DNA of 64,000 nucleotides, taken from NCBI RefSeq assembly GCF_004000435.1, contig NZ_RBVZ01000002.1, positions 674,501-738,500 of the forward strand, read 5' to 3'. This document shows, in pieces, positions 25,722 to 33,104 of this stretch (positions are counted from its first letter, which is position 1; every line of letters starts with the position of its first letter). This stretch comes from Alexandriicola marinus (GTDB lineage: Bacteria > Pseudomonadota > Alphaproteobacteria > Rhodobacterales > Rhodobacteraceae). Position numbers and translations under genes: made by a program. Under the pieces are notes generated by a model. That model searched no databases, had not been told where the DNA came from, and saw nothing but the letters and a program-made list of their open reading frames with translations.

Positions 25722-26503
25722 CGGAAGCCCTCCTCCCCATCGGCATGCAGCTTGGGTCCGCGTGCCTCGATGGGTTCGAGAGCCACCTCGACGGGGATGT
25801 TGGGCGCATCGGTCACTCCGCTGACGCGGGCCGCCGGGTTATGCGCCCAGTGAACGGCGTTGCGCAGAACCGTGCGGACATTCGCGTCGTAATAAGTGGG
25901 ATAGGTCTCGTGACCGGGCCGGAAATAGAACACGTTGCCCGCACCCCGCCGCCAGGTCGCGCCGGAGCGGAACACCTCGCCTCCCTGGAACCAGCTGACG
26001 AAAACCGTCTCCATCGGTTCGGGGATGCCGAAGGGCTCGCCATACATCTCTTCCTGTTCAAGCTCGAAATGATCGGGCAGGCCCCGGGCAATCGGATGGT
26101 TCCGCGATGTCAGCCAAATGCGTTCGCGCTCACCGGCCTCGCGCCAGGTTAGGTTGCACGGCGTTCCCATGAGCCGTTTGAAGATCTTGGCGAAATGCGC
26201 GGAATGAAGCGCGATCAGGCCCATTCCCGACCAGACATGTTCCGCCACCCGTTCGACCACGTCGTCGGCAACGGCGCCATGGGCCGCATGACCCCACCAC
26301 AACAGGACATCCGTCTCGGCCAGCACCTCTTCGGTCAGGCCGTGCTCGGGCTCCTGCAAGGTGGTGCTGCGCGCCGTGATGCCGTCATCCTCGTTCAGCG
26401 CGGCGGCAATCGCATTGTGCATTCCGTCGGGATAAACCCCTGCAACAACGGCATTTTCCCGTTCGTGAACATTTTCGCCCCAGACCAGTGCACGGATCGT
26501 CAT
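25718..26503 (-). CDS. ThuA-like protein
   Basis: A 261-residue protein of the ThuA (trehalose utilisation) family, with a flavodoxin/GATase-like fold: L-L-W-W-G-H near residue 69, G-M-G-L-I-A-L-H-S-A-H around 96, and the later Y-F-R-P-G-H-E-T-Y-P motif. The ATG at 26503 is preceded by AAAGGAG at a good distance; an in-frame GTG two codons earlier is too close to that site. It is the first gene of the coupled run down to the methyltransferase. Confidence 0.87.
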   Translation of the reverse strand: MTIRALVWGENVHERENAVVAGVYPDGMHNAIAAALNEDDGITARSTTLQEPEHGLTEEVLAETDVLLWWGHAAHGAVADDVVERVAEHVWSGMGLIALHSAHFAKIFKRLMGTPCNLTWREAGERERIWLTSRNHPIARGLPDHFELEQEEMYGEPFGIPEPMETVFVSWFQGGEVFRSGATWRRGAGNVFYFRPGHETYPTYYDANVRTVLRNAVHWAHNPAARVSGVTDAPNIPVEVALEPIEARGPKLHADGEEGFR

Positions 26504-26592
26504 GGTCACACTCCTTTCGTCCGAATCGCGCGCACTCTACCGGCGCGAACAAACCTTACAATGAGAAATGATATCGCTAACGGCCCGCTTTG

Positions 26593-27399
26593 TCAGAAGG
26601 CGCCCAACCCATCCCAGATCAACTTGAGCGATACGAAGAAGATGAACACATACATGACCGGATAGAAGACCGCCGGCTTGAGACGTTTGACGACGGCCGC
26701 GCCCAGCATCACGGCGAGAACCGCAATCGGGATCAGCACCGCCGACGTCAGAAGGTTTTCCGTCGCGAACTGACCCAGAAAGAAGTAGGGGCCCAGTTTC
26801 ACCGCGTTCACGATGGTGAAGAACAGAACGCTGGTGGCGGTATAGGTCGTAGGCTTCATCCCCAGAGGAAGCGTATAGATCTGGTAGGGCGGCCCGCCGG
26901 CATGCGCCACGAAGCTCGTGTATCCGGACACCGCGCCCCAGAACGTGGCCCTCCCCGCGTGGTGGGGCCGCGGTGCGGCCTTCGGGCCGCGCAACGACCA
27001 CGCCCAGCGCAACGCGAACAGAAGCGCGATCGATCCGACGATCAGCCGGATCGCATCATCGGAGACCATGGCCGCCGTCAGCCAGCCGATACCGATGCCG
27101 ATCAACGCACCGGGCAACATGATCTTGAGGATCCCCAGATCCCATTGGCCCCGCCAGATCACGACGCCCACAAGATCCATGATCACGAGGATCGGCAGCA
27201 GGATCCCGGCCGCCTGAACAGGCGACAGTACCGTGGACAGGATGACCATGCCGAACAGGGCGGTGGCGCCACCAAGCCCGCCCTTGGCAAGGCCGACGAG
27301 CGTGACGGCAAGTGTCGCCACAACCATCTGTCCGGGCGTTGTCAGTGCAAGGTTTTCAAGAATTTCAGTATCCTCCTGATCGCCCTCAATTCCGCCCAC
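26593..27399 (-). CDS. TauE/SafE-family sulfite/anion permease
   Basis: A TauE/SafE membrane permease of up to 268 residues, with about eight hydrophobic helices and the family's G-L-A-K-G-G-L-G-G motif after the first. Members move sulfite, sulfoacetate or related organic anions. The start is unclear: GTG at 27399 lacks a ribosome site, a perfect AGGAGG lies inside the frame eight bases before an ATT codon at 27363, and the first ATG is at 27327. It lies 89 bases upstream of the ThuA-like gene on the same strand and may be independent. It is divergent from truB. Confidence 0.85.
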   Translation of the reverse strand: MGGIEGDQEDTEILENLALTTPGQMVVATLAVTLVGLAKGGLGGATALFGMVILSTVLSPVQAAGILLPILVIMDLVGVVIWRGQWDLGILKIMLPGALIGIGIGWLTAAMVSDDAIRLIVGSIALLFALRWAWSLRGPKAAPRPHHAGRATFWGAVSGYTSFVAHAGGPPYQIYTLPLGMKPTTYTATSVLFFTIVNAVKLGPYFFLGQFATENLLTSAVLIPIAVLAVMLGAAVVKRLKPAVFYPVMYVFIFFVSLKLIWDGLGAF

Positions 27400-27487
27400 G
27401 CCGCGGGAGTGTCAAGGGCCGCACCCCGCATCTTGACCGACGGCTCCACACCCGATAGCTGCCGAACCCTTAATCCTCGGAGGGATC

Positions 27488-28393
27488 ATGGGACGTCGCA
27501 AGGGACGCAACATTTCGGGCTGGCTGATCATCGACAAGCCGGCGGGCATCACGTCGACCGCAGTCGTGAACAAGGTGAAATGGGCCTTTGACGCGAAAAA
27601 GGCCGGCCACGCGGGCACACTCGATCCTGCCGCGACGGGGGTTCTGGCCGTCGCGCTGGGCGAGGCGACAAAGACGGTGCCCTACATCACCGATGCCCTG
27701 AAAGCCTACGAATTCACCGTCAGGCTGGGCGAGGCGACCAATACCGACGACGCCGAAGGCGAGGTGATCGCAACTTCGCAGGATCGCCCGTCCGACGACG
27801 AGATCAAGGAGGCCCTCGCCCCCTTTGTCGGAGAGATCATGCAGGTTCCCCCTGCGTTCTCGGCGGTCAAGATCGACGGCGAACGCGCCTACAAGAAGGC
27901 TCGTGCAGGCGAGGAATTCGACATCGAGGCCCGGCCTCTCTGGGTCGAAGAGCTGCTGCTGATCGACCGGCCCGATCCGGATCACGTCACGCTCGAGATG
28001 ACATGTGGCAAGGGCGGCTATGTCCGCTCCATCGCGCGGGATCTGGGCGAGGCATTGGGATGCCATGCCCATGTTCGCGATCTGCGGCGCGTCTGGTCCG
28101 GCCCGTTCGACGTTGAAGAGGGGATCGGCCTCGAGGTTCTGGACGCCGAGGCCAAGGATCCGGCGCTTGACCGATTTCTGAGGCCGCTCGAAGACGGTCT
28201 GGCCGACCTTCCCGAGCTTGTCTGCCCCGAAAGCAGCCTGGGACGGCTGCGCAACGGCAACCCCGCGCCCGTCCTGCCCGGAGAGGCGGCCTATGGCGAT
28301 GAAGCCTGGGCCAGCTTTGACGGGAAGGCCGTGGCGGTCGGCAAGTTCATGGGCGGCGAGTTGCATCCATCCCGGGTCTTCGTCCCGGAGTGA
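27488..28393 (+). CDS. truB: tRNA pseudouridine(55) synthase TruB
   Basis: TruB makes the T-loop pseudouridine at position 55 of tRNA. The 301-residue protein has the K-P-A-G-I-T-S motif near residue 17, the catalytic G-T-L-D-P-A-A-T-G motif with Asp at about residue 46, and a C-terminal PUA-like part. A GGAGG ribosome site precedes the ATG. truB normally precedes rpsO and pnp in proteobacteria; here three unrelated genes lie between truB and rpsO. Confidence 0.96.
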   Translation: MGRRKGRNISGWLIIDKPAGITSTAVVNKVKWAFDAKKAGHAGTLDPAATGVLAVALGEATKTVPYITDALKAYEFTVRLGEATNTDDAEGEVIATSQDRPSDDEIKEALAPFVGEIMQVPPAFSAVKIDGERAYKKARAGEEFDIEARPLWVEELLLIDRPDPDHVTLEMTCGKGGYVRSIARDLGEALGCHAHVRDLRRVWSGPFDVEEGIGLEVLDAEAKDPALDRFLRPLEDGLADLPELVCPESSLGRLRNGNPAPVLPGEAAYGDEAWASFDGKAVAVGKFMGGELHPSRVFVPE

Positions 28394-28508
28394 GCAACGG
28401 CCCGGACGCCCCGGACCGGACGTCGGGGAGCCCGGCATCCGGATACCTTGGCCTTTCCGAAGATTGGGGCTACGTCTTGGCCGCGACAGGAAAGCAAGGA
28501 ATTCCATC

Positions 28509-29369
28509 ATGGCCGATACCTATACGCCCCCCAAGGTCTGGACCTGGGACAAGGAAAGCGGCGGCAAGTTCGCCTCGATCAACCGGCCTATCGCCGGCCC
28601 CACTCATGACAAGGACCTGCCGGTCGGCACCCATCCGTTCCAGCTCTATTCGCTGGCGACGCCCAATGGCGTGAAGGTTACCGTCCTGTTCGAAGAGCTT
28701 CTTGCCGCGGGCCATTCAGATGCGGAATACGACGCATGGCTGATCAATATCGGGGATGGCAACCAGTTCGGTTCGGGCTTTGTGGATGTAAACCCCAACT
28801 CGAAGATCCCCGCGCTGCTGGACAAATCCGGGCCGGAACCGATCCGTGTCTTCGAATCCGGCGCTATCCTTCTGCATCTGGCAGAGAAATTCGACGCATT
28901 CCTCGGGAACACCGCCCAAAGGGCCGAGATGCTGTCATGGCTGTTTTGGCAGATGGGGTCCGCCCCCTATCTGGGCGGCGGGTTCGGCCATTTCTACGCC
29001 TATGCACCCGAGAAATGGCAATACCCGATCGACCGCTTCGCCATGGAGACCAAGCGTCAGCTTGATGTTCTGGACCGCAACCTTGCAGAGCGGGAGTTCA
29101 TGACGGGCGATCACTACACCATCGCCGATATGGCGATCTGGGCGTGGTATGGCCAGCTGGCGCTTGGCCGGCTCTACGACGCGGGGGAATTCCTCGACGT
29201 GGCGAGTTATGCCAACGTTCAGCGCTGGGCACAGGCCATCGACGCGCGTCCTGCGGTTCTGCGCGGTCGCATGGTGAACCGGACCTTCGGCGAGCCCGAA
29301 CTGCAATTGCACGAACGGCACGACGCGGGCGATTTCGACACGCAGACGCAGGACAAGATCGGCGAATAA
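28509..29369 (+). CDS. yghU: YghU-type glutathione-dependent disulfide-bond oxidoreductase
   Basis: A 286-residue member of the glutathione S-transferase superfamily of the Nu class (YghU). It has a ~45-residue N-terminal extension (Y-T-P-P-K-V-W-T-W-D; I-N-R-P-I-A-G-P-T), a thioredoxin-like domain with T-P-N-G-V-K-V near residue 52 and an E-S-G-A-I motif, then an all-helical C-terminal domain. These enzymes reduce disulfides with two glutathiones. The ATG at 28509 is preceded by AAGGA; longer in-frame readings start inside truB and lack support. The stop overlaps the next gene (TAATG). Confidence 0.9.
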   Translation: MADTYTPPKVWTWDKESGGKFASINRPIAGPTHDKDLPVGTHPFQLYSLATPNGVKVTVLFEELLAAGHSDAEYDAWLINIGDGNQFGSGFVDVNPNSKIPALLDKSGPEPIRVFESGAILLHLAEKFDAFLGNTAQRAEMLSWLFWQMGSAPYLGGGFGHFYAYAPEKWQYPIDRFAMETKRQLDVLDRNLAEREFMTGDHYTIADMAIWAWYGQLALGRLYDAGEFLDVASYANVQRWAQAIDARPAVLRGRMVNRTFGEPELQLHERHDAGDFDTQTQDKIGE

Positions 29370-29923
29370 TGTCCTGTGACGGACTGATCGAGCGGCACCA
29401 GAGGTCGGGTGGCGTGATCAGTTCCGCGATCTATTCGGATTGCGAGCGATACCGCTATGCCCTGACGCGCGAATGGGATGCAGGCGGCCCGCGGCTGCTG
29501 TATGTCATGCTCAACCCGTCGAAGGCCACCGAGGCGCAGAACGACCCGACGATCGAGCGCTGCGAGCGGCGGGCGCGCGCATTGGGGTTCGGAGCCTTCC
29601 GCGCGACGAACCTGTTCGCGTGGCGCGAGACCGACCCGGCGAAGCTGCGGCGCGCAGCCTCGCCCGTGGGTCCGGCCAATGACAGCATCATTCTGTCCAC
29701 CCTCGAGACGTGGCTGCGCGACAAGGCAGACGTCGCATTGTGCAGCTGGGGCGTTCACGGAACGCTTCTCAACAGGGCCGATGATGTGGCGCGGCTGATG
29801 ATCAGGACCGGTCGCCCTTTGGCATGCCTGGGCACCACCAAGGACGGCCATCCGCGTCATCCTCTCTATGTCGCCTATGCGACGAAGCCGGTGCCTTGGG
29901 ACCCGGCGTCCGTTAACCAGTAG
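29369..29923 (+). CDS. DUF1643 protein
   Basis: A 184-residue DUF1643 protein: R-Y-A-L-T-R-E-W near residue 28, then the family core L-L-Y-V-M-L-N-P-S-K-A-T followed by D-P-T-I-E-R-C. Function is unknown. It starts one base into the stop of the yghU-like gene (TAATG), so the two are coupled. Its TAG stop lies inside the seven-base spacer of a perfect CtrA consensus site that belongs to the next gene. Confidence 0.88.
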   Translation: MSCDGLIERHQRSGGVISSAIYSDCERYRYALTREWDAGGPRLLYVMLNPSKATEAQNDPTIERCERRARALGFGAFRATNLFAWRETDPAKLRRAASPVGPANDSIILSTLETWLRDKADVALCSWGVHGTLLNRADDVARLMIRTGRPLACLGTTKDGHPRHPLYVAYATKPVPWDPASVNQ

Positions 29924-29927
29924 TTAA
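29913..29927. promoter_or_regulatory. Perfect CtrA consensus box upstream of RTX gene
   Basis: TTAA-N7-TTAA, an exact match to the CtrA consensus, 95-109 bases before the RTX gene and overlapping the last codons and stop of the DUF1643 gene. It is the best match to this motif that I noticed in the window. Confidence 0.55.
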
Positions 29928-30021
29928 GATTTCCCGCCACCGGGCCGGTTCCCGATGGTACTGTCCTTTCGGTGTGGGGCGAGGGCTGGAACGACGGCCC
30001 ATATGGGAAAGGAAACCTGTC

Positions 30022-30825
30022 ATGCTTGCTGTCATGAGCCTTGTGACGCTTGCGTTTGCCGGCCTAGTATTTGGCCCGATCGCCGGGGCATTCTCGGACG
30101 AGGGAAACACAGGCACCGATGACGATGATTTCCAATTCTTCGGCGACGGGAACGATGCTTTCGCGGGACAGGGCGGTGACGATCTGCTGGACGGTGGTCT
30201 GGGCAACGATCTTCTGGCAGGCGGCATCGGCGAGGATGAATTGCACGGCGGCGGCGGCCTCGACATTCTTTTCGGCGGTGATGGTGACGACGATCTGTTC
30301 GGTCATGTGGGCGACGATACCGTGTTTGGTCTGACTGGCGACGACGAGATCAACGGTGGCAGCGGCCAAGACGTGCTTGCAGGCGGTACAGGCTCAGACG
30401 CGATATCGGGCTCGTATGACGACGATTCCCTGACGGGCGGCGCCGGCGAGGACGTACTGTTTGGCGGCGACGGGAACGACCATATCGACGGGCATCTGGG
30501 CGAAGGCGCACTGCCGGAGGCCGATTTTCTGAACGGCGGGGCAGGTGACGACAGGATCATCGGCGGTGCCGGTGATATCCTCAATGGGGGCCCGGGCTTC
30601 GATACCTTTGTCGCAGAGGCCGAGAATGGACCACTGATCGTCGAGGACTACACAAGCGGCGAAGATACCCTGATCATTCTATATGACGGCACCGGCCCCG
30701 ACCCCGACATCACGATCGAAGAAGACGACGACGGCGTGACAGTCCGTGCCGATGGCGAGACGGTCGCAACGCTGCCCGGCCTGACGGCGGATGCAATGGG
30801 CCAGATCGAGCTTGTTGCGTCCTGA
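30022..30825 (+). CDS. RTX calcium-binding repeat protein with N-terminal anchor
   Basis: A 267-residue very acidic protein. Residues 1-28 form a hydrophobic segment like those of membrane-anchored or secreted proteins. Residues ~35-205 hold about a dozen RTX nonapeptides (G-G-x-G-x-D-x-L/I), which fold as a calcium-bound parallel beta-roll. A ~60-residue acidic beta-rich tail follows. The ATG at 30022 has an AAAGGAAA site. RTX proteins usually leave by type I secretion via a C-terminal signal; the N-terminal hydrophobic segment here argues for an alternative or anchored form. No T1SS genes are nearby. Confidence 0.88.
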   Translation: MLAVMSLVTLAFAGLVFGPIAGAFSDEGNTGTDDDDFQFFGDGNDAFAGQGGDDLLDGGLGNDLLAGGIGEDELHGGGGLDILFGGDGDDDLFGHVGDDTVFGLTGDDEINGGSGQDVLAGGTGSDAISGSYDDDSLTGGAGEDVLFGGDGNDHIDGHLGEGALPEADFLNGGAGDDRIIGGAGDILNGGPGFDTFVAEAENGPLIVEDYTSGEDTLIILYDGTGPDPDITIEEDDDGVTVRADGETVATLPGLTADAMGQIELVAS

Positions 30826-30948
30826 GATGGCGAGATTTTCTCTTTTCTTTCGATCCACGATCGCCTAAAGGCCTCGAATTCACTCCACGGGCCTTGCTGG
30901 ACGACATCCCGGCCTGCGCCATAACCCCTTTTCTGAAAGGAGACCCCG

Positions 30949-31218
30949 ATGTCGATCACAGTCGAAGAGAAAGCACGGCTTATCAAGGAATTCGGCACCA
31001 AAGAAGGTGACACAGGTTCCCCCGAAGTGCAGATCGCGATCCTCAGCTCGCGGATTGCCACGCTGACCGAGCATTTCAAGACCCACAAGAAAGACAACCA
31101 TGGCCGCCGCGGCCTTCTGAAAATGGTCGCCTCGCGTCGTAAGCTTCTCGACTACGTCAAGGGCAAGGACGAGCAGCGCTATCTGGACCTGATCCAGCGT
31201 CTGGGCCTGCGTCGCTAA
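30949..31218 (+). CDS. rpsO: 30S ribosomal protein S15
   Basis: S15 is a primary 16S rRNA binding protein of the small subunit. At 89 residues it has normal length with the family motif [10 protein letters not shown] and the C-terminal [12 protein letters not shown]. An AAAGGAG ribosome site precedes the ATG. A strong terminator follows at 31245-31274, so it is probably not cotranscribed with pnp in this genome. Confidence 0.97.
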   Translation: MSITVEEKARLIKEFGTKEGDTGSPEVQIAILSSRIATLTEHFKTHKKDNHGRRGLLKMVASRRKLLDYVKGKDEQRYLDLIQRLGLRR

Positions 31219-31244
31219 TCCGGACCAACCTGATTATTCGATGG

Positions 31245-31274
31245 AACGCCCGCCTCGATCGAGGTGGGCGTTTT
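31245..31274 (+). terminator. Intrinsic terminator of rpsO
   Basis: Twelve-base arms (31245-31256 and 31261-31272, one G-T wobble) around GATC, followed by T residues. It lies 26 bases after the rpsO stop. Confidence 0.85.
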
Positions 31275-31386
31275 CCGTTTCGCGTCGCGAAAAAGGTTAA
31301 TGCATCGCGCCGTAAGACAACCAAAAGTTGCAATTCGGCCCGGAATGTCATAGAACTTCATCGGCATAAACCAGTCCGACTTCGTT

Positions 31387-32421
31387 ATGAGCCTCGACCT
31401 ATCGCTTCCCTCCCGCCGTTCGGCAGCCAATCATCTCTCGAACGCGGTTTCCGGCGAAGGACCAAGCCATTATGCGCTCCTCGTCGTTCTGCTCGGGGTT
31501 GGCCTTCTTGGCCGACAAAGCAACCTTCTGGATGATCTTCCATACCTGTGGTTCGCCCCGCTGATGATCCTGACAGGCACGTCTGGCAATTTCAGACCGC
31601 TGATTTTCGGGTTCATGCTGACGATCGTTGGGGCGGCCTATACCGCCGACATCGAAACGAATGTCGAACTGCGGGACCTGCTGATCTCGATCACGACGGC
31701 ATCGCTCTTTCTCAGCGGCATCGGGTTTGTCATCAGCTATCAGGGCCGCAAGGTCGCGGAAGCCCGGGCAGAAACCATCCTTGCCGAGCACATGCAGAAG
31801 GAACTGAACCACCGGATCAAGAACCTTTTCTCGGTGGTGATCGCCCTGATACGGAAACGCGCCCGCATGGCCGCCGCGTCGGCGGACACTGATCCGACCG
31901 CAGCCTTCAATGACCTTGTGGAAAGCATCGCCGCCCTCGGTCGGGCCCACGGGATCGGAAATGCGAAGACATTCGACGGGGGCTTCGACCTCGGTCATTT
32001 GATCCAAGAGATCATGTCACCCTATTCAGGACATTGGCAGACCAGCCGTCCCAGCCAGATCAGGATCAACGGGCCATTGATGCAGCTGCCTTCCCACATG
32101 CTGACGCCCCTCGCGCTCTTGCTTCATGAATTGGCCACGAATGCGGTGAAGTATGGGGCGCTGTCGTCAATTTCCGGGCGGATCGACCTTACCTGGAACG
32201 TGCATGAGGACATACAGGGCCAGCAATTTGTGAGCCTTGACTGGGTCGAGACGTTGAAGCCCGGAACCGAAACGATGCGTGATCAAACCAGACAGGGCTA
32301 TGGCTGCCGTATCATCGAGGCGGCCATCAAGCAGCTGGACGCCAGACTGGAACGTCGCTGCACGCAGAACGGGCTGAGCCTAAGCCTCACCCTTCCTGCC
32401 ATTCGACGTGCGAACAGGTAA
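31387..32421 (+). CDS. HWE-family membrane sensor histidine kinase
   Basis: A 344-residue kinase with four predicted membrane helices (about residues 28-43, 52-66, 69-86, 98-118) and no large extracellular or PAS domain. The phosphoacceptor region is E-L-N-H-R-I-K-N-L-F (His near 142), followed by an ATPase domain with H-E-L-A-T-N-A-V-K-Y-G-A-L and a W-x-E element, features of the alphaproteobacterial HWE kinases. Three bases separate it from a receiver-only regulator. No clear ribosome site lies before the ATG. The signal is unknown; it might be sensed in the membrane itself. Confidence 0.87.
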   Translation: MSLDLSLPSRRSAANHLSNAVSGEGPSHYALLVVLLGVGLLGRQSNLLDDLPYLWFAPLMILTGTSGNFRPLIFGFMLTIVGAAYTADIETNVELRDLLISITTASLFLSGIGFVISYQGRKVAEARAETILAEHMQKELNHRIKNLFSVVIALIRKRARMAAASADTDPTAAFNDLVESIAALGRAHGIGNAKTFDGGFDLGHLIQEIMSPYSGHWQTSRPSQIRINGPLMQLPSHMLTPLALLLHELATNAVKYGALSSISGRIDLTWNVHEDIQGQQFVSLDWVETLKPGTETMRDQTRQGYGCRIIEAAIKQLDARLERRCTQNGLSLSLTLPAIRRANR

Positions 32422-32424
32422 ACC

Positions 32425-32916
32425 ATGTCCGAGCGGCACCATCATGGGACATCCGATTCCCCCGGGGCCGCCGATGCAGACCGCTCCACTGGCAAGGATG
32501 TCGCAAACATCGCGGACCCGAACGGTCTGTCCGACGGGCTTGACCATCTGCTTTCGTCGATCGAGGGACGGCGCATCCTCGTGGTCGAGGATGAGATCCT
32601 CGTGGCAGGCGAACTGGCCGACGATATCGAAGAGCTGGGGGGAGAGGTCGTTGGCCCTGCCTACAGCATGTCCGATGCGCTGCGCATATCCGGCAGTTCC
32701 GAGATCGACGCAGCCATTCTGGACATCAACCTCAACGGCAAAGAGGTCTTTCCGGTCTCGGATCTGCTGCAGGCGCGGGGCATTCCGTTCATCTTCCATA
32801 CCGGAACGGTCAAGGGGCCGTCGGCCCTGAAGCTTTATGACGGTGTGCCGGTCGTCTCCAAGCCGTCGCTTACCATTGACCTGTTGCAGGCTTTGCAATC
32901 CGTTCTCGGCAGTTGA
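32425..32916 (+). CDS. Receiver-only response regulator
   Basis: A 163-residue protein with a ~45-residue disordered, His- and Asp-rich leader and one CheY-like receiver domain: acidic pocket V-V-E-D-E (residues 53-57), phosphoacceptor Asp near 100 (A-I-L-D-I-N-L), conserved Thr (H-T-G-T) and Lys (V-S-K-P). There is no output domain, so it would act by protein contact or as a phosphate relay. It follows the HWE kinase gene by three bases and is its likely partner. Confidence 0.9.
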   Translation: MSERHHHGTSDSPGAADADRSTGKDVANIADPNGLSDGLDHLLSSIEGRRILVVEDEILVAGELADDIEELGGEVVGPAYSMSDALRISGSSEIDAAILDINLNGKEVFPVSDLLQARGIPFIFHTGTVKGPSALKLYDGVPVVSKPSLTIDLLQALQSVLGS

Positions 32917-33034
32917 CGCCGCCGGGCAGGATGGCCGCAAACGCGCGCCCTTCCCAAATCACCCGGACTCTAGTATGGCAAGCCCATCTGAGACGTAACG
33001 CATGGACCCCGGCGGACGCAGAAGGATAGGGGTC

Positions 33035-33079
33035 GGCGGCAATGGGGCCGCCATTCAATCGGGCACTCGGACCGCCGAG
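33035..33079 (+). promoter_or_regulatory. Two tandem hairpins in the pnp leader
   Basis: Hairpin 1 has perfect 6-base arms (33035-33040, 33047-33052); hairpin 2 has perfect 5-base arms (33066-33070, 33075-33079). They lie 25-70 bases before the pnp ATG. In E. coli, PNPase represses its own mRNA through a leader stem processed by RNase III; a similar role here is inferred. Confidence 0.4.
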
Positions 33080-33104
33080 ACAGGCCCAACGAGAAAGACG
33101 CTAG

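Noticed and set aside
27470-28510. Long minus-strand open frame over truB
   Set aside because: A shadow of truB in GC-rich DNA; no recognisable protein and no ribosome site.
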